From: Streptomyces humicola
Lineage (GTDB): Bacteria; Actinomycetota; Actinomycetes; Streptomycetales; Streptomycetaceae
DNA length: 64,000 nt
Reading direction: 5' to 3'
Assembly (NCBI RefSeq): GCF_024436035.1
Contig: NZ_JANFNG010000016.1
Span: forward strand, 62,001 to 126,000
Positions 12,027 through 20,632 of this stretch are shown here, piece by piece. Positions within the stretch are counted from its first letter, which is position 1. The number at the start of each line of letters is the position of its first letter. Below the pieces are notes generated by a model. It saw nothing but the letters and a program-made list of their open reading frames with translations. It was not told the origin of the DNA and ran no database searches. Both the position numbers and the translations under genes were made by a program.

Positions 12027-13493
12027 TCAGCCGGCGTGCGCCGGTGACGGTGAGGGTGTCGCGTCCGCGGGAACACGCCCCGCGAGCCGGTCGCGCCAGG
12101 CGGCGAGGACGGCCTCGTCGGTCGGCTTGGTGGCGAGGCTGACGATGACGTACGCGGCGAGCGAGGCCAGCAGCCCGTAGTACACGGGCTCGTTGGCGAG
12201 GATGCCCTTCCAGGCCATCGCGCCGATCACGGTGACGCCGCCGACCACGACCGAGGCGAGCGCTCCCGCGCCCGTGCCGCGCTTCCACAGCAGGCCGCCG
12301 AGGATGGGCACCAGCAGTCCGCCGACGAGCAGGTTGTACGCCACCGTCAGCGCCTCGACGACGTTGTCGATGCCGATGGCGAGGGCGATCACCGCAATGC
12401 CCATGACCAGGATGAACAGGCGGTTGCCGCGCACCTCGTCGTGGCCGTCCGCCGCTGTGGTGTGCTTCCTGCGCAGCCGCGCCCAGATGTCGTTGTTGGC
12501 GACGGTGGCACAGGCGATCAGTGCGCCGGAGGATGTCGACATCACCGCCGACAGCGCGGCGGCGAGCACCAGGCCGCGCACCCCGGCCGGCAGCGTGCCC
12601 TTGACGACGGTGGCGAACGCGTCGTCCGCGCCGGCCAGATGGGGGTAGAGGGTCTTGGCGGCGGTGCCGATCACAGCGCCCGCGAGCGCGTACAGCAGGC
12701 AGTACGTTCCGGCCACCGTGCCGCCGGCCCGCGCCACCTTGTCGCCGCGGGCGGTGAACACCCGCTGCCAGATGTCCTGTCCGATCAGCATCCCGAAGGT
12801 GTAGATCAGGACATAGGTGAAGATGGTCTGCCCGCCGATGCCGAGCGGCGCGAAGTACTCGTGCGGCAGCCGCGCCTCCATCCGCGTGAATCCGCCCGCC
12901 TTGACCACGGCGATCGGCAGCAGCAGCAACAGCACCCCGATCGTCTTGACGACGAACTGCACCATGTCGGTGAGGGTGATCGACCACATGCCGCCGAGCG
13001 TCGAGTACGCGACGACGATGGCACCGCCGAGCACGATCGCCGTGGTCCGGTCCATGCCGAAGAGCACGTCGAAGATGGTCGCGTAGGCGATGGTCGAGGT
13101 CACGGCGAGCATCAGCGTGTACGCCCACATCACGACGCCCGAGATCACTCCGGCCGTGCCGCCGTACCGCAGGTCGAGCATCTGGGCGACGGTGTAGACC
13201 TTCAGCCGCGCGATGCGTGCGGAGAACAAGACGCTGAGGGCGAGCAGCCCGAGGCCGATGGTGAAGACCATCCACGCCCCGGACAGGCCGTACTGGTAGC
13301 CGAGGCCGACACCGCCGATGGTGGAGGCGCCGCCGAGGACGATCGCCGCCATGGTGCCGGAGTACATCACGGGTCCGAGGCGCCGTCCGGCGACCAGGAA
13401 GTCGCTCTTGGACCTGGCGCGGCGCATGCCCCACCAGCCCATGCCGAGCATGCCCGCGAGATAGACGACGATCACCACGTAGTCCAGGGTCAT
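12027..13493 (-). CDS. Sodium:solute symporter (SSS family)
   Basis: A 488-residue membrane protein with about 13 hydrophobic segments, beginning [20 protein letters not shown]. Family hallmarks are the repeated small-residue helices [16 protein letters not shown] in TM2, [28 protein letters not shown] and [20 protein letters not shown]. The last contains the Ser/Thr-rich helix (TM8) associated with the Na2 site. Substrates of the family are sugars, amino acids, urea, polyamines and carboxylates. A GGAGG ribosome site lies 8 nt before the start. It is first in the operon with the ureohydrolase and ThDP enzyme, and so likely imports their substrate. Confidence 0.9.
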   Translation of the reverse strand: MTLDYVVIVVYLAGMLGMGWWGMRRARSKSDFLVAGRRLGPVMYSGTMAAIVLGGASTIGGVGLGYQYGLSGAWMVFTIGLGLLALSVLFSARIARLKVYTVAQMLDLRYGGTAGVISGVVMWAYTLMLAVTSTIAYATIFDVLFGMDRTTAIVLGGAIVVAYSTLGGMWSITLTDMVQFVVKTIGVLLLLLPIAVVKAGGFTRMEARLPHEYFAPLGIGGQTIFTYVLIYTFGMLIGQDIWQRVFTARGDKVARAGGTVAGTYCLLYALAGAVIGTAAKTLYPHLAGADDAFATVVKGTLPAGVRGLVLAAALSAVMSTSSGALIACATVANNDIWARLRRKHTTAADGHDEVRGNRLFILVMGIAVIALAIGIDNVVEALTVAYNLLVGGLLVPILGGLLWKRGTGAGALASVVVGGVTVIGAMAWKGILANEPVYYGLLASLAAYVIVSLATKPTDEAVLAAWRDRLAGRVPADATPSPSPAHAG

Positions 13494-13616
13494 GCGCGTG
13501 CCTCCAGTTCAGGAGCTCAAGGAGCTAGGTCAGGGAGTCAAGGAGCGATCACTTCCGGGGGCCTCCGTCCGTTGAACCCTAGGTATCCGGTCGACGGCGG
13601 TGAAGTGTACGTTTTA

Positions 13617-13641
13617 TCCATCCCCTCGTATGCGAATGGAT
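13617..13641. promoter_or_regulatory. Possible operator in the symporter/pucR divergent region
   Basis: The arms ATCCAT (13617-13622) and ATGGAT (13636-13641) form an inverted repeat with a 13-bp spacer directly before the pucR start and in the only promoter-size gap of this divergent pair. PucR-type activators often bind such gaps. Only six bases per arm are matched, so this could be chance. Confidence 0.3.
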
Positions 13642-13650
13642 GGATTGCCC

Positions 13651-15210
13651 ATGTCCGATCTGGCTCCGCCGACGCCCGCGATCCCTTTGTCGTCATTGCT
13701 GGAGAGGGAGGACCTGGGCCTGCGGCAGGTGGCGGGGCCGGCGGCGGAGGCGGTCGCCCTGCACTGGGTGCACACCAGCGAGATGGCCGACCCGGTGCCC
13801 TATCTGCTCGGCGGTGAGCTGCTGCTGACCGCGGGCGTGCATGTTCCTTCCGCCGCTGGATCGGGCGCCTACCTCGACCACTATGTGCAGCGGACGGTCG
13901 AGGCGGGCGCGGCGGCGCTCGGTTTCGGGCTCGCGCCGGTGCACGACACCACGCCGCGTGCGCTCGCCGTGGCGTGCGAGCGGTACGGGCTGCCGCTGCT
14001 CGAAGTCCCGCCGCGCACCCCGTTCACGGCCGTCGCGCGCGCCGTGTGGCAGGCGATGGCGGAGGCGCGCCACCGAGAGCTGCGCCGGGTTGCCGATGCC
14101 CAGCAGGCACTGGCCTCGGCTGCGGCACGGTCCGAGCCTGTCCCTGCCGTGCTGCGGCAGCTCGCCCGTCACCTCGGCGCGCGGGCGGTGCTGCTCGACG
14201 CGGACGGGCACGAGGTGCATGCGGCGGGGCGGCGCCCATCGGGCGAGGTGGCCGATGCGATGCGGCAGCTCGCTGCGGTGGTACGGCCCTCGGGCGGCGC
14301 CGCGGCCCCGGTGTCCGCCGCCGACACCGTGGGGGAGACGCGTCTGGCCGCATACGCGCTGGCCGGGAACGCATCCGGCGCAGGCCTGGTGCTGGCCCTG
14401 GCCTCCGACCACCAGGACCCCGCGGACCATGCGATCGCCGGTGTCGGCTCGGTGCTGCTGTCGCTGCTCACCGGCGCATACCGGGGCGCGGGCGACGCCG
14501 AGCGCATCGGCGCACTGGTCCGGATGCTGCTCGGGGCGTCCGCGGAGGAGGTGGCGCCCCTGCTCACCCACGCAGGCAGCGCGGAGGCGCACTGGACGGT
14601 GGTGCACGCCCGGCGGGTGGGCGGCGGCAGACGCGGCGGGCACGCCCCCGATCCGCTCGCCGCGTCGGCTCTCGGTGCGGCGCTCGGCACCGCGCTGGTC
14701 GACATCTTCGACCCGTCCGCCGGTACCGTGCGTGCGCTGCTCCCCGGCGACCGTGAGCCGGGTGCCCGTCCCGGCTGGACGCTGGGCGCAAGCGCACCCG
14801 CCCCGGTGCGTGACCTCGCGGCTGCCGACGCCCAGGCTGCGGGCGCGCTGCGCCGTGCCGTCGCCGGCCGCAGCGCACTCGTGCGCCACCCGGCGCACGG
14901 AGCCGGTATCGATGCGCTGGTCGATCCGGGCACTGCGGCGGCGTGCGCCCGTGCGCGCCTCGCGCCGCTCGACGGCGCCCCCGCGCTCGTCGAGACGTTG
15001 CGCACCTGGCTTTCGCTGCACGGCAGTTGGGACCGTACCGCCGTCGCGCTCGGCGTGCACCGCAACACGGTCCGGCAGCGCATCGGCCGCGCCGCCGCCG
15101 TGCTCGATGCGGATCTCGACGATCCCGATGTGCGCGCCGACCTGTGGATCGCATTGCGTCACAAATCTCCGGGCGAACCCGGCGACCGGGTCACGCATTC
15201 GTCTCGATGA
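13651..15210 (+). CDS. PucR-family transcriptional regulator
   Basis: A 519-residue protein. The N-terminal PucR-like domain (about 8-130) contains LHWVHTSEMADPVPYLLGGE and LLLTAGVHV, with LGFGLAPVHDTTPRALAVAC further on. A GAF-like middle follows, and the C-terminus has the PucR helix-turn-helix: TLRTWLSLHGSWDRTAVALG then VHRNTVRQRIGRA (about 455-500). Members regulate purine, amine and amino-acid catabolism. I chose ATG 13651 (MSDLAPP) because similarity begins there; ATG 13636 and GTG 13600 are in-frame alternatives. It is transcribed away from the symporter-ureohydrolase-ThDP operon and is its most likely regulator. Confidence 0.88.
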   Translation: MSDLAPPTPAIPLSSLLEREDLGLRQVAGPAAEAVALHWVHTSEMADPVPYLLGGELLLTAGVHVPSAAGSGAYLDHYVQRTVEAGAAALGFGLAPVHDTTPRALAVACERYGLPLLEVPPRTPFTAVARAVWQAMAEARHRELRRVADAQQALASAAARSEPVPAVLRQLARHLGARAVLLDADGHEVHAAGRRPSGEVADAMRQLAAVVRPSGGAAAPVSAADTVGETRLAAYALAGNASGAGLVLALASDHQDPADHAIAGVGSVLLSLLTGAYRGAGDAERIGALVRMLLGASAEEVAPLLTHAGSAEAHWTVVHARRVGGGRRGGHAPDPLAASALGAALGTALVDIFDPSAGTVRALLPGDREPGARPGWTLGASAPAPVRDLAAADAQAAGALRRAVAGRSALVRHPAHGAGIDALVDPGTAAACARARLAPLDGAPALVETLRTWLSLHGSWDRTAVALGVHRNTVRQRIGRAAAVLDADLDDPDVRADLWIALRHKSPGEPGDRVTHSSR

Positions 15211-15254
15211 GCGACGCGTCGTGGATACGTCCTCGGACACGCGACAATGGCTGC

Positions 15255-16040
15255 ATGCCCATAGACCGAGCCCCGTCCCGCCAGGCCCTGATCGAACACC
15301 TCCTTCGCACCCGTATCGCCGGAGACGTCGCCACCACCCGCGAGAACAATCTCGACCACTACCGCGAGCTGGCGTCCGGCAACCGCTACTACTGGCTGGG
15401 GCTCGAACTCGGCGACCGGTGGACGGAGGAGGACGCGGTGCTGCAGGTGATGGCGCACCGCTGCGGTGTCGTCCCCGACCCCGGGCACCGCGCGGGCCAG
15501 GACACCATCGACCCGGAGCTGACCGTCGACGCGCTGGAGCGCCTCGCCATCCGGCTGCGCAAGGCGGCGGACGGCAGGCAGCGCGTGCTGCTCGCCACCG
15601 GCCACCCCGGCGGGCTCCTCGGCGTGCACCAGGCGACCGCGGCAGCGCTGCGGCAGGCCGGCTGCGAGATCGTCACCATCCCCGAGGGCCTGCACGCGGA
15701 CGAGGGCCGGCTGCTGCAGATGGGCGGGGTCGCCATGGTGCTGCGCGGTGCCGCCCTGGTGCACACCCACTCCCCCGAGCCGATGGCCGCGATCCTCGAC
15801 GCCATGGACGAGGCCGGCCGCCCGCTGCCCGACCTGGTGGTCGCCGACCACGGCTGGGCGGGATGCGCGGGGCAGCGGGGCATCGACGCCGTGGGCTACG
15901 CGGACTGCAACGACCCGGCGCTGTTCGTCGGGGAGGCCGAGGGCACGCTGGCCGTCACCGTTCCTCTCGACGACCACGTGGCGCCGCACTACTACGACCC
16001 GATGACGGCCTACCTGCTGGACGCGGCGGGCCTGCTGTGA
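15255..16040 (+). CDS. Phosphatase-annotated conserved actinobacterial protein
   Basis: A 261-residue protein starting MPIDRAPSRQ at ATG 15255. Conserved-looking segments are RTRIAGDVATTRENNLDHYR, LATGHPGGLLGVHQATA, TIPEGLHADEGR, LVVADHGWAGCAGQRGIDAV and GYADCNDPALFVGEAEGTL. Close homologues in Streptomyces are, as I recall, annotated simply as phosphatase; I see no classical DxDx[TV] or HxGxR phosphatase motif, so the label is weak. The His, Asp and Cys residues in the LVVADHGW and GYADCND blocks could form a metal or catalytic site. It follows pucR by 44 bp on the same strand and is convergent with tesB. Confidence 0.6.
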   Translation: MPIDRAPSRQALIEHLLRTRIAGDVATTRENNLDHYRELASGNRYYWLGLELGDRWTEEDAVLQVMAHRCGVVPDPGHRAGQDTIDPELTVDALERLAIRLRKAADGRQRVLLATGHPGGLLGVHQATAAALRQAGCEIVTIPEGLHADEGRLLQMGGVAMVLRGAALVHTHSPEPMAAILDAMDEAGRPLPDLVVADHGWAGCAGQRGIDAVGYADCNDPALFVGEAEGTLAVTVPLDDHVAPHYYDPMTAYLLDAAGLL

Positions 16041-16050
16041 GCTCCGCCCG

Positions 16051-16935
16051 CTAGCCGACCGACCGCGGGACGCGGACGAGGCCCTCCTGGATCACGGAGA
16101 CCACGAGCCGCCCGTCCTGCGTGTAGATCCTCGCCGTGCCGAGCCCGCGCCCGCCGGAGGCGGAGGGGCTCTGCTGGTCGTACAGCAGCCACTCGTCGGC
16201 GCGGAACGGCCGGTGGAACCACATCGCATGGTCGAGGCTGGCGCCGACCACGTCGCCCACCGCCCAGCCGCCGCGCCCGTGTGCGAGCAGCACCGAGTCG
16301 AGCAGCGTCATGTCGGAGACGTACGTGGCGAGGCATACGTGCAGCAGCGGATCGTCGTCGAGTTTGCCGCGGGTGCGGAACCACACCTGTGAGCGCGGCT
16401 CGCGCGGCCCCTGGCCCACCGTGACGAACGGGGGATCCTGGCAGTAGCGCAGGTCGACGGCGGCGCGCGCCTCCAGAATCCGTTCGACCGTGCCCGGCTG
16501 GGGGAAGACGTCGGCATGTGCGGGGAGCAGTTCCTCGGCCGTCGGCAACGTCTCGGGGTCCGGTGCCTGCGGCATGGGCTCCTGGTGCTCCAGGCCTTCC
16601 TCGGAGCTCTGGAAGGAGGCCGACAGGTGGAAGATCGGCTTGCCGTGCTGGACGGCGACGACCCGGCGGGTGGTGAAGGAGCGGCCGTCGCGGATCCGGT
16701 CGACCTCGTAGACGATCGGCGCGCCGGGGTCGCCGGGACGCAGGAAGTAGGCGTGCAGGGAGTGGGCGCCCCGTTCAGCCGGCACGGTGCGGCCGGCGGC
16801 GACGAGCGCCTGGGCCGCGACCTGGCCGCCGAAGACGCGCGGGATGAGGGCGAAGCGGCTGATGCCGCGGAAGATGTTCTCCTCGATCCGTTCGAGGTCG
16901 AGCAGATCGAGGAGCGACTGGAGGCTTGCGTTCAT
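16051..16935 (-). CDS. tesB: Acyl-CoA thioesterase II
   Basis: A 294-residue double-hotdog thioesterase that hydrolyses acyl-CoA to free acid and CoA. Typical blocks are DLERIEENIFRG, RVFGGQVAAQALVAA, SLHAYFLRPGD, DGRSFTTRRVVAVQHGKPIF in the first hotdog, then DMTLLDSVLL and LDHAMWFHRPFRADEWLLYD with GRGLGTARIYTQDGRLV in the second. The catalytic Asp of the TesB family corresponds to the Asp in SLDHAMWFH. Length is normal (about 285-290). It lies 41 bp downstream of an acyl-CoA dehydrogenase on the same strand and is probably cotranscribed with it, consistent with control of acyl-CoA pools. Confidence 0.93.
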   Translation of the reverse strand: MNASLQSLLDLLDLERIEENIFRGISRFALIPRVFGGQVAAQALVAAGRTVPAERGAHSLHAYFLRPGDPGAPIVYEVDRIRDGRSFTTRRVVAVQHGKPIFHLSASFQSSEEGLEHQEPMPQAPDPETLPTAEELLPAHADVFPQPGTVERILEARAAVDLRYCQDPPFVTVGQGPREPRSQVWFRTRGKLDDDPLLHVCLATYVSDMTLLDSVLLAHGRGGWAVGDVVGASLDHAMWFHRPFRADEWLLYDQQSPSASGGRGLGTARIYTQDGRLVVSVIQEGLVRVPRSVG

Positions 16936-16937
16936 CG

Positions 16938-16984
16938 GTCCGTCACAGGTCCAGGTCCGTCACAGGTCTGGGCCGGTCACAGGC
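16938..16984. repeat. Threefold short direct repeat between tesB and acyl-CoA dehydrogenase
   Basis: The 41-bp gap between the two genes is almost entirely three imperfect copies of (C)CGTCACAGGTC, separated by a few bases, the last with one change (CGGTCACAGGCC). It shows no hairpin potential strong enough for a terminator, so the two genes can be cotranscribed. Confidence 0.7.
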
Positions 16985-18134
16985 CCATGGACTTGGCGAT
17001 GATCGAGCGCATGACCTCGCTCGTGCCGCCGTAGATCCGGGTGACGCGGGTGTCGGCGTACAGGCGGGCGATCGGGTACTCCATCATGTAGCCGTAACCG
17101 CCGTGCAGCTGAAGGCACTTGTCGATGACGCGGGCCGCGACCTCGGTGCAGAACAGCTTGGCGGAGGCGGCGTCGGCCGCGGTCAGCTCGCCCGCGTCGT
17201 GCGCCTCCAGGGCTCGGTCGCAGACCGCCTGCGCGGCGTCGACCTCGGCCTTGCAGTCGGCGAGGACGAACTTGGTGTTCTGGAACTCCGCGACGGCCTT
17301 GCCGAAGACGGTGCGCTCCTTGACGTACTCGGTGGCGAAGCGGACGGCCGCCGCGGCCTGTGCGTACGCGCCGAGGGCGATGCCGAGACGTTCCTGCGGG
17401 AGGTTGTGCGTCAGGTAGGAGAAGGCCCTGCCCTCCTCGCCGAGCAGGTCCTCGACGGGGACGCGCACGTCGGTGAAGGACAGCTCCGCGGTGTCGGAGG
17501 CGCGAAGCCCGAGCTTGTCGAGCTTGCGGCCGACCGCGTAGCCCTCGCTCCCGGTGTCCACGACGAGGATCGATATCCCGCCACGGCGGTCCTCGGGCGT
17601 GGGCGGCGAGGTGCGGCAGCAGACCAGCACCCGGTCGGCCTGGACGCCGCCGGTGATGAAGGTCTTGGCGCCGTTGAGGATGTAGTGGGTGCCGTCCTCG
17701 GAGAGCTTGGCGGTGGTCTTCATCCCCGCAAGGTCGGAGCCGGTGCCGGGCTCGGTCATCGCGATCGCGGTCATCATCTCGCCCGAGACGAACGCGGGCA
17801 GCCAGCGCTTCTTCTGCTCCTCGTTGCCGTACTTGAGGATGTACGGCAGGCACAGCGCCGTGTGGACGCTGCTGCCGCCGAAGCTGACGCCGGCACGGGC
17901 GCACTCCTCGGTGATCACCGCGTTGAACTTGAAGCTGGTCTCGCCGGCGCCGCCGTACTCCTCGGGAACCTCGATACCGAAGACGCCGAGTTCGCCGAGC
18001 TTGAGGTAGAAGTCGCGCGGCACGCGGCCGGCCTCTTCCCACTCGTGGTACACGGGCGCGACCTCGGTGGCGATGAAGTCGCGGATCGTGGACCGGAACG
18101 CCTCGTGATCCTCGTTGAATACCGTGCGCCGCAT
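16977..18134 (-). CDS. Acyl-CoA dehydrogenase (S. coelicolor AcdH2-like)
   Basis: A 385-residue flavoprotein. Markers are FGIEVPEEYGGAGETSFKFN, the FAD-binding MTEPGTGSDLAGMKTTA, NGAKTFITGG, the family signature QLHGGYGYMMEYPIARLYAD and the end RIYGGTSEVMRSIIAKSMGL. The residue that is the catalytic Glu in medium-chain enzymes is Gly here (YGGTSE), as in the long-chain and isovaleryl groups, whose base sits elsewhere. It oxidises an acyl-CoA to the enoyl-CoA. The gene runs away from the TetR repressor gene (same strand) with an 86-bp gap that carries a candidate operator. Its position matches what I recall of SCO2774 (acdH2). Confidence 0.92.
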   Translation of the reverse strand: MRRTVFNEDHEAFRSTIRDFIATEVAPVYHEWEEAGRVPRDFYLKLGELGVFGIEVPEEYGGAGETSFKFNAVITEECARAGVSFGGSSVHTALCLPYILKYGNEEQKKRWLPAFVSGEMMTAIAMTEPGTGSDLAGMKTTAKLSEDGTHYILNGAKTFITGGVQADRVLVCCRTSPPTPEDRRGGISILVVDTGSEGYAVGRKLDKLGLRASDTAELSFTDVRVPVEDLLGEEGRAFSYLTHNLPQERLGIALGAYAQAAAAVRFATEYVKERTVFGKAVAEFQNTKFVLADCKAEVDAAQAVCDRALEAHDAGELTAADAASAKLFCTEVAARVIDKCLQLHGGYGYMMEYPIARLYADTRVTRIYGGTSEVMRSIIAKSMGL

Positions 18135-18193
18135 GGTGCGCCTCCCTGGAAGCAGGACATCAGCATGAATCAGGCAGCCGTCAGCCAGCCTAC

Positions 18194-18209
18194 CTAAGCA
18201 AGCGCTCAG
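18194..18209. promoter_or_regulatory. Candidate TetR-type operator upstream of acyl-CoA dehydrogenase
   Basis: CTAAGC-AAGC-GCTCAG is a quasi-palindrome with five of six arm positions matched, lying 60-75 bp before the dehydrogenase start and just after the tetR stop. It differs from the GTTAA-N6-TTAAC-like sites upstream of accD1, so it may serve another regulator. Confidence 0.35.
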
Positions 18210-18220
18210 AAAGTTACTTC

Positions 18221-18847
18221 TCAGTTGGCGGATCTGTCCAGGGCTGCGAAGGCGCCGAGTGCGAGGCGGTGCAGCAACGCCCCCGCGGCCTCGCGACCGG
18301 GCAGGCCACCCTGCGCCCCGATGTGCGGCCCCAGGTGCGGGGTGGAGTTGAGCAGCCCGAAGACGGCATGGACCGCCGCCCTGACCTCGTCCTCCGGGGC
18401 GTCGGGGTGCTCCTTGGCGACGACCTCGACCCACAGCTCCACGTACTGGCGCTGGAGCTGGCGGACGAGTTTGCGGTCGGAGTCCCGCAGGCGGTCGAGC
18501 TCCCGGTCGTGCAGGATGATCAATGGGCGGTCGTCGAGGGCGAAGTCGGCGTGGCCGCGGACCAGCGCGTCGAGCGCGGCGGCGGAGTCGGCGGCTTGCG
18601 CGACGCGGCGCTTGCCCTCGGCGAGCAGCCGGCCGCTGATGCCGACGAGCAGCTCGGCGAGCATCGCGTCCTTGCCCGGGAAGTGCCGGTAGAGGCCGGG
18701 CCCGCTGATGCCGACGGCGGCTCCGATCTCGTCGACGCCGACGCCGTGGAAGCCGCGCTCGGCGAAGAGCTGAGCGGCCTCGTTGAGGATCTGCTCGCGC
18801 CGGGTGGGCCCGGTCCTGGTCGGCTGCGTCGGCTGCGTGGGCTGCAT
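18221..18847 (-). CDS. accR: TetR-family repressor (AccR-like)
   Basis: A 208-residue TetR protein. The DNA-binding domain occupies residues 15-62: RREQILNEAAQLFAERGFHG then VGVDEIGAAVGISGPGLYRH and FPGKDAM. The rest is the ligand and dimer domain. It is divergent from accD1 with 107 bp between them, and two GTTA(A/G)-N6-TTAAC palindromes lie in that gap. From memory, the S. avermitilis repressor AccR sits in this position, binds GTTAA-N6-TTAAC and responds to short-chain acyl-CoAs. Identity as AccR is therefore an inference from synteny and operator match. An N-terminal QPTQPTQPT repeat precedes the domain. Confidence 0.85.
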   Translation of the reverse strand: MQPTQPTQPTRTGPTRREQILNEAAQLFAERGFHGVGVDEIGAAVGISGPGLYRHFPGKDAMLAELLVGISGRLLAEGKRRVAQAADSAAALDALVRGHADFALDDRPLIILHDRELDRLRDSDRKLVRQLQRQYVELWVEVVAKEHPDAPEDEVRAAVHAVFGLLNSTPHLGPHIGAQGGLPGREAAGALLHRLALGAFAALDRSAN

Positions 18848-18871
18848 GGAAATACATTCTAGACAAGGGGC

Positions 18872-18887
18872 GTTAGCGAGCGTTAAC
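18872..18887. promoter_or_regulatory. AccR-type operator, copy 1
   Basis: GTTAG-CGAGCG-TTAAC is a 16-bp near-perfect palindrome 25 bp before the tetR start codon, matching the GTTAA-N6-TTAAC pattern with one change. Its position suits autorepression of tetR. Confidence 0.75.
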
Positions 18888-18899
18888 GTGGAGGCGGAA

Positions 18900-18915
18900 G
18901 TTAACGAGCATTAAC
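18900..18915. promoter_or_regulatory. AccR-type operator, copy 2
   Basis: GTTAA-CGAGCA-TTAAC is a perfect-arm 16-bp palindrome 40 bp before the accD1 start and 28 bp from copy 1, centre to centre. It should control the carboxylase operon. Confidence 0.8.
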
Positions 18916-18954
18916 ACCACGTGAGGGTCTGAGGGCAAAGGAGCTCGAGGACAC

Positions 18955-20619
18955 ATGCAGGACACCGCACGACCACCTGCGGCGGCGAAGACGGGCGCGC
19001 CCGTGCTGCACAGCGCCGTCGATCCGGCATCGGAGGCATACGCGGCCAATGCCGCGGCCCACGCCGAGCTGTGCGCGCAGTTGCGCGAGAAGCTGGCCGC
19101 CGCGCGGCTCGGCGGGGGCGAGAAGGCGCGCGCCCGGCACACCTCGCGCGGCAAGCTGCTGCCGCGCGACCGTGTCGACGGGCTGCTCGACCCCGGCTCG
19201 CCCTTCCTGGAGCTCTCGCCGCTGGCCGCCGACGGGATGTACGAGGGCCAGGCCCCAGCTGCCGGGCTGATCACCGGGATCGGGCGGGTCGCCGGGCGCG
19301 AGGTGGTCGTGGTGGCCAACGACGCCACGGTCAAGGGCGGCACGTATTACCCCGTCACCGTCAAGAAGCACCTGCGGGCTCAGGAGGTGGCGCTCGACAA
19401 CCGGCTGCCGTGCGTCTACCTCGTGGACTCCGGCGGAGCCTTCCTGCCGAGGCAGGACGAGGTGTTCCCGGACCGGGAGCACTTCGGGCGGATCTTCTAC
19501 AACCAGGCGACGATGTCGGCGCGCGGCATACCGCAGATCGCCTCGGTCATGGGCTCGTGCACCGCCGGCGGCGCCTATGTGCCGGCGATGAGCGACGAGG
19601 CGGTGATCGTGCGCGAGCAGGGCACGATCTTCCTCGGCGGCCCTCCCCTGGTGAAGGCGGCGACAGGCGAGGTGGTCACCGCCGAGGAGCTCGGCGGCGG
19701 CGAGGTGCACTCCAGGGTCTCAGGCGTCACCGACCACCTCGCGGAGGACGACGCGCACGCGCTGCGAATCGTGCGCACCATCGTCTCCACCCTGCCGGAG
19801 CGCGGGGCGCTGCCGTGGCCGGTCGCGCCGGCCGAGGAGCCGGCCGTCGATCCCGCCGGGCTGTACGGGGCAGTGCCGGTGGACTCGCGCACCCCCTACG
19901 ACGTGCGCGAGGTGATCGCGCGTCTGGTGGACGGCAGCCGGTTCGCGGAGTTCAAGGTCGAGTACGGCACGACGCTGGTCACCGGCTTCGCGCGACTGCA
20001 CGGGCACCCGGTGGGCATCGTCGCCAACAACGGCATTCTCTTCGCCGAATCGGCGCTCAAGGGCGCGCACTTCATCGAGTTGTGCGATCAGCGCGGCATA
20101 CCTCTGCTCTTCCTGCAGAACATCTCGGGCTTCATGGTCGGCCGCCAGTACGAGGCGGGCGGCATCGCCAAGCACGGCGCGAAGATGGTCACGGCCGTCG
20201 CCTGCACGCGGGTGCCGAAGCTCACCGTCGTCATCGGCGGCAGCTACGGCGCGGGCAACTACTCGATGTGCGGCCGTGCGTACTCGCCCCGGTTCCTGTG
20301 GATGTGGCCCAACGCGAAGATCTCCGTGATGGGCGGAGAACAGGCCGCGTCCGTGCTCGCCACCGTCAAGCGCGACCAGATGGAGGCGGCCGGGCAGGAG
20401 TGGCCGGTCGAGGAGGAGGAGCGGTTCAAGGATCCGATCCGCCGCCAGTACGAGACCCAGGGCAACGCCTACTACGCGACGGCCCGGCTGTGGGACGACG
20501 GCGTGATCGACCCGCTGGAGACCCGCACGGTGCTCGGCCTCGCGCTCACCGCGTGCGCCAACGCACCGGTACCGGCGAAGGACCCGTCCGCTCCCGGCTA
20601 CGGCGTCTTCCGGATGTAA
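18955..20619 (+). CDS. accD1: Methylcrotonyl/acyl-CoA carboxylase beta subunit
   Basis: A 554-residue carboxyltransferase subunit. It transfers the carboxyl group from biotin to an acyl-CoA, here probably 3-methylcrotonyl-CoA in leucine breakdown. Two crotonase-fold halves are visible: N-terminal [20 protein letters not shown], then [20 protein letters not shown] and [18 protein letters not shown]-terminal [40 protein letters not shown] and [20 protein letters not shown]. The GGTYYPV stretch is typical of methylcrotonyl-type enzymes. A GGAG site precedes ATG 18955. It is the first gene of a four-gene operon with accA1, hmgL and acdH, and the operator pair lies directly upstream. Confidence 0.94.
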   Translation: MQDTARPPAAAKTGAPVLHSAVDPASEAYAANAAAHAELCAQLREKLAAARLGGGEKARARHTSRGKLLPRDRVDGLLDPGSPFLELSPLAADGMYEGQAPAAGLITGIGRVAGREVVVVANDATVKGGTYYPVTVKKHLRAQEVALDNRLPCVYLVDSGGAFLPRQDEVFPDREHFGRIFYNQATMSARGIPQIASVMGSCTAGGAYVPAMSDEAVIVREQGTIFLGGPPLVKAATGEVVTAEELGGGEVHSRVSGVTDHLAEDDAHALRIVRTIVSTLPERGALPWPVAPAEEPAVDPAGLYGAVPVDSRTPYDVREVIARLVDGSRFAEFKVEYGTTLVTGFARLHGHPVGIVANNGILFAESALKGAHFIELCDQRGIPLLFLQNISGFMVGRQYEAGGIAKHGAKMVTAVACTRVPKLTVVIGGSYGAGNYSMCGRAYSPRFLWMWPNAKISVMGGEQAASVLATVKRDQMEAAGQEWPVEEEERFKDPIRRQYETQGNAYYATARLWDDGVIDPLETRTVLGLALTACANAPVPAKDPSAPGYGVFRM

Positions 20620-20632
20620 GGGGGGATCACCA

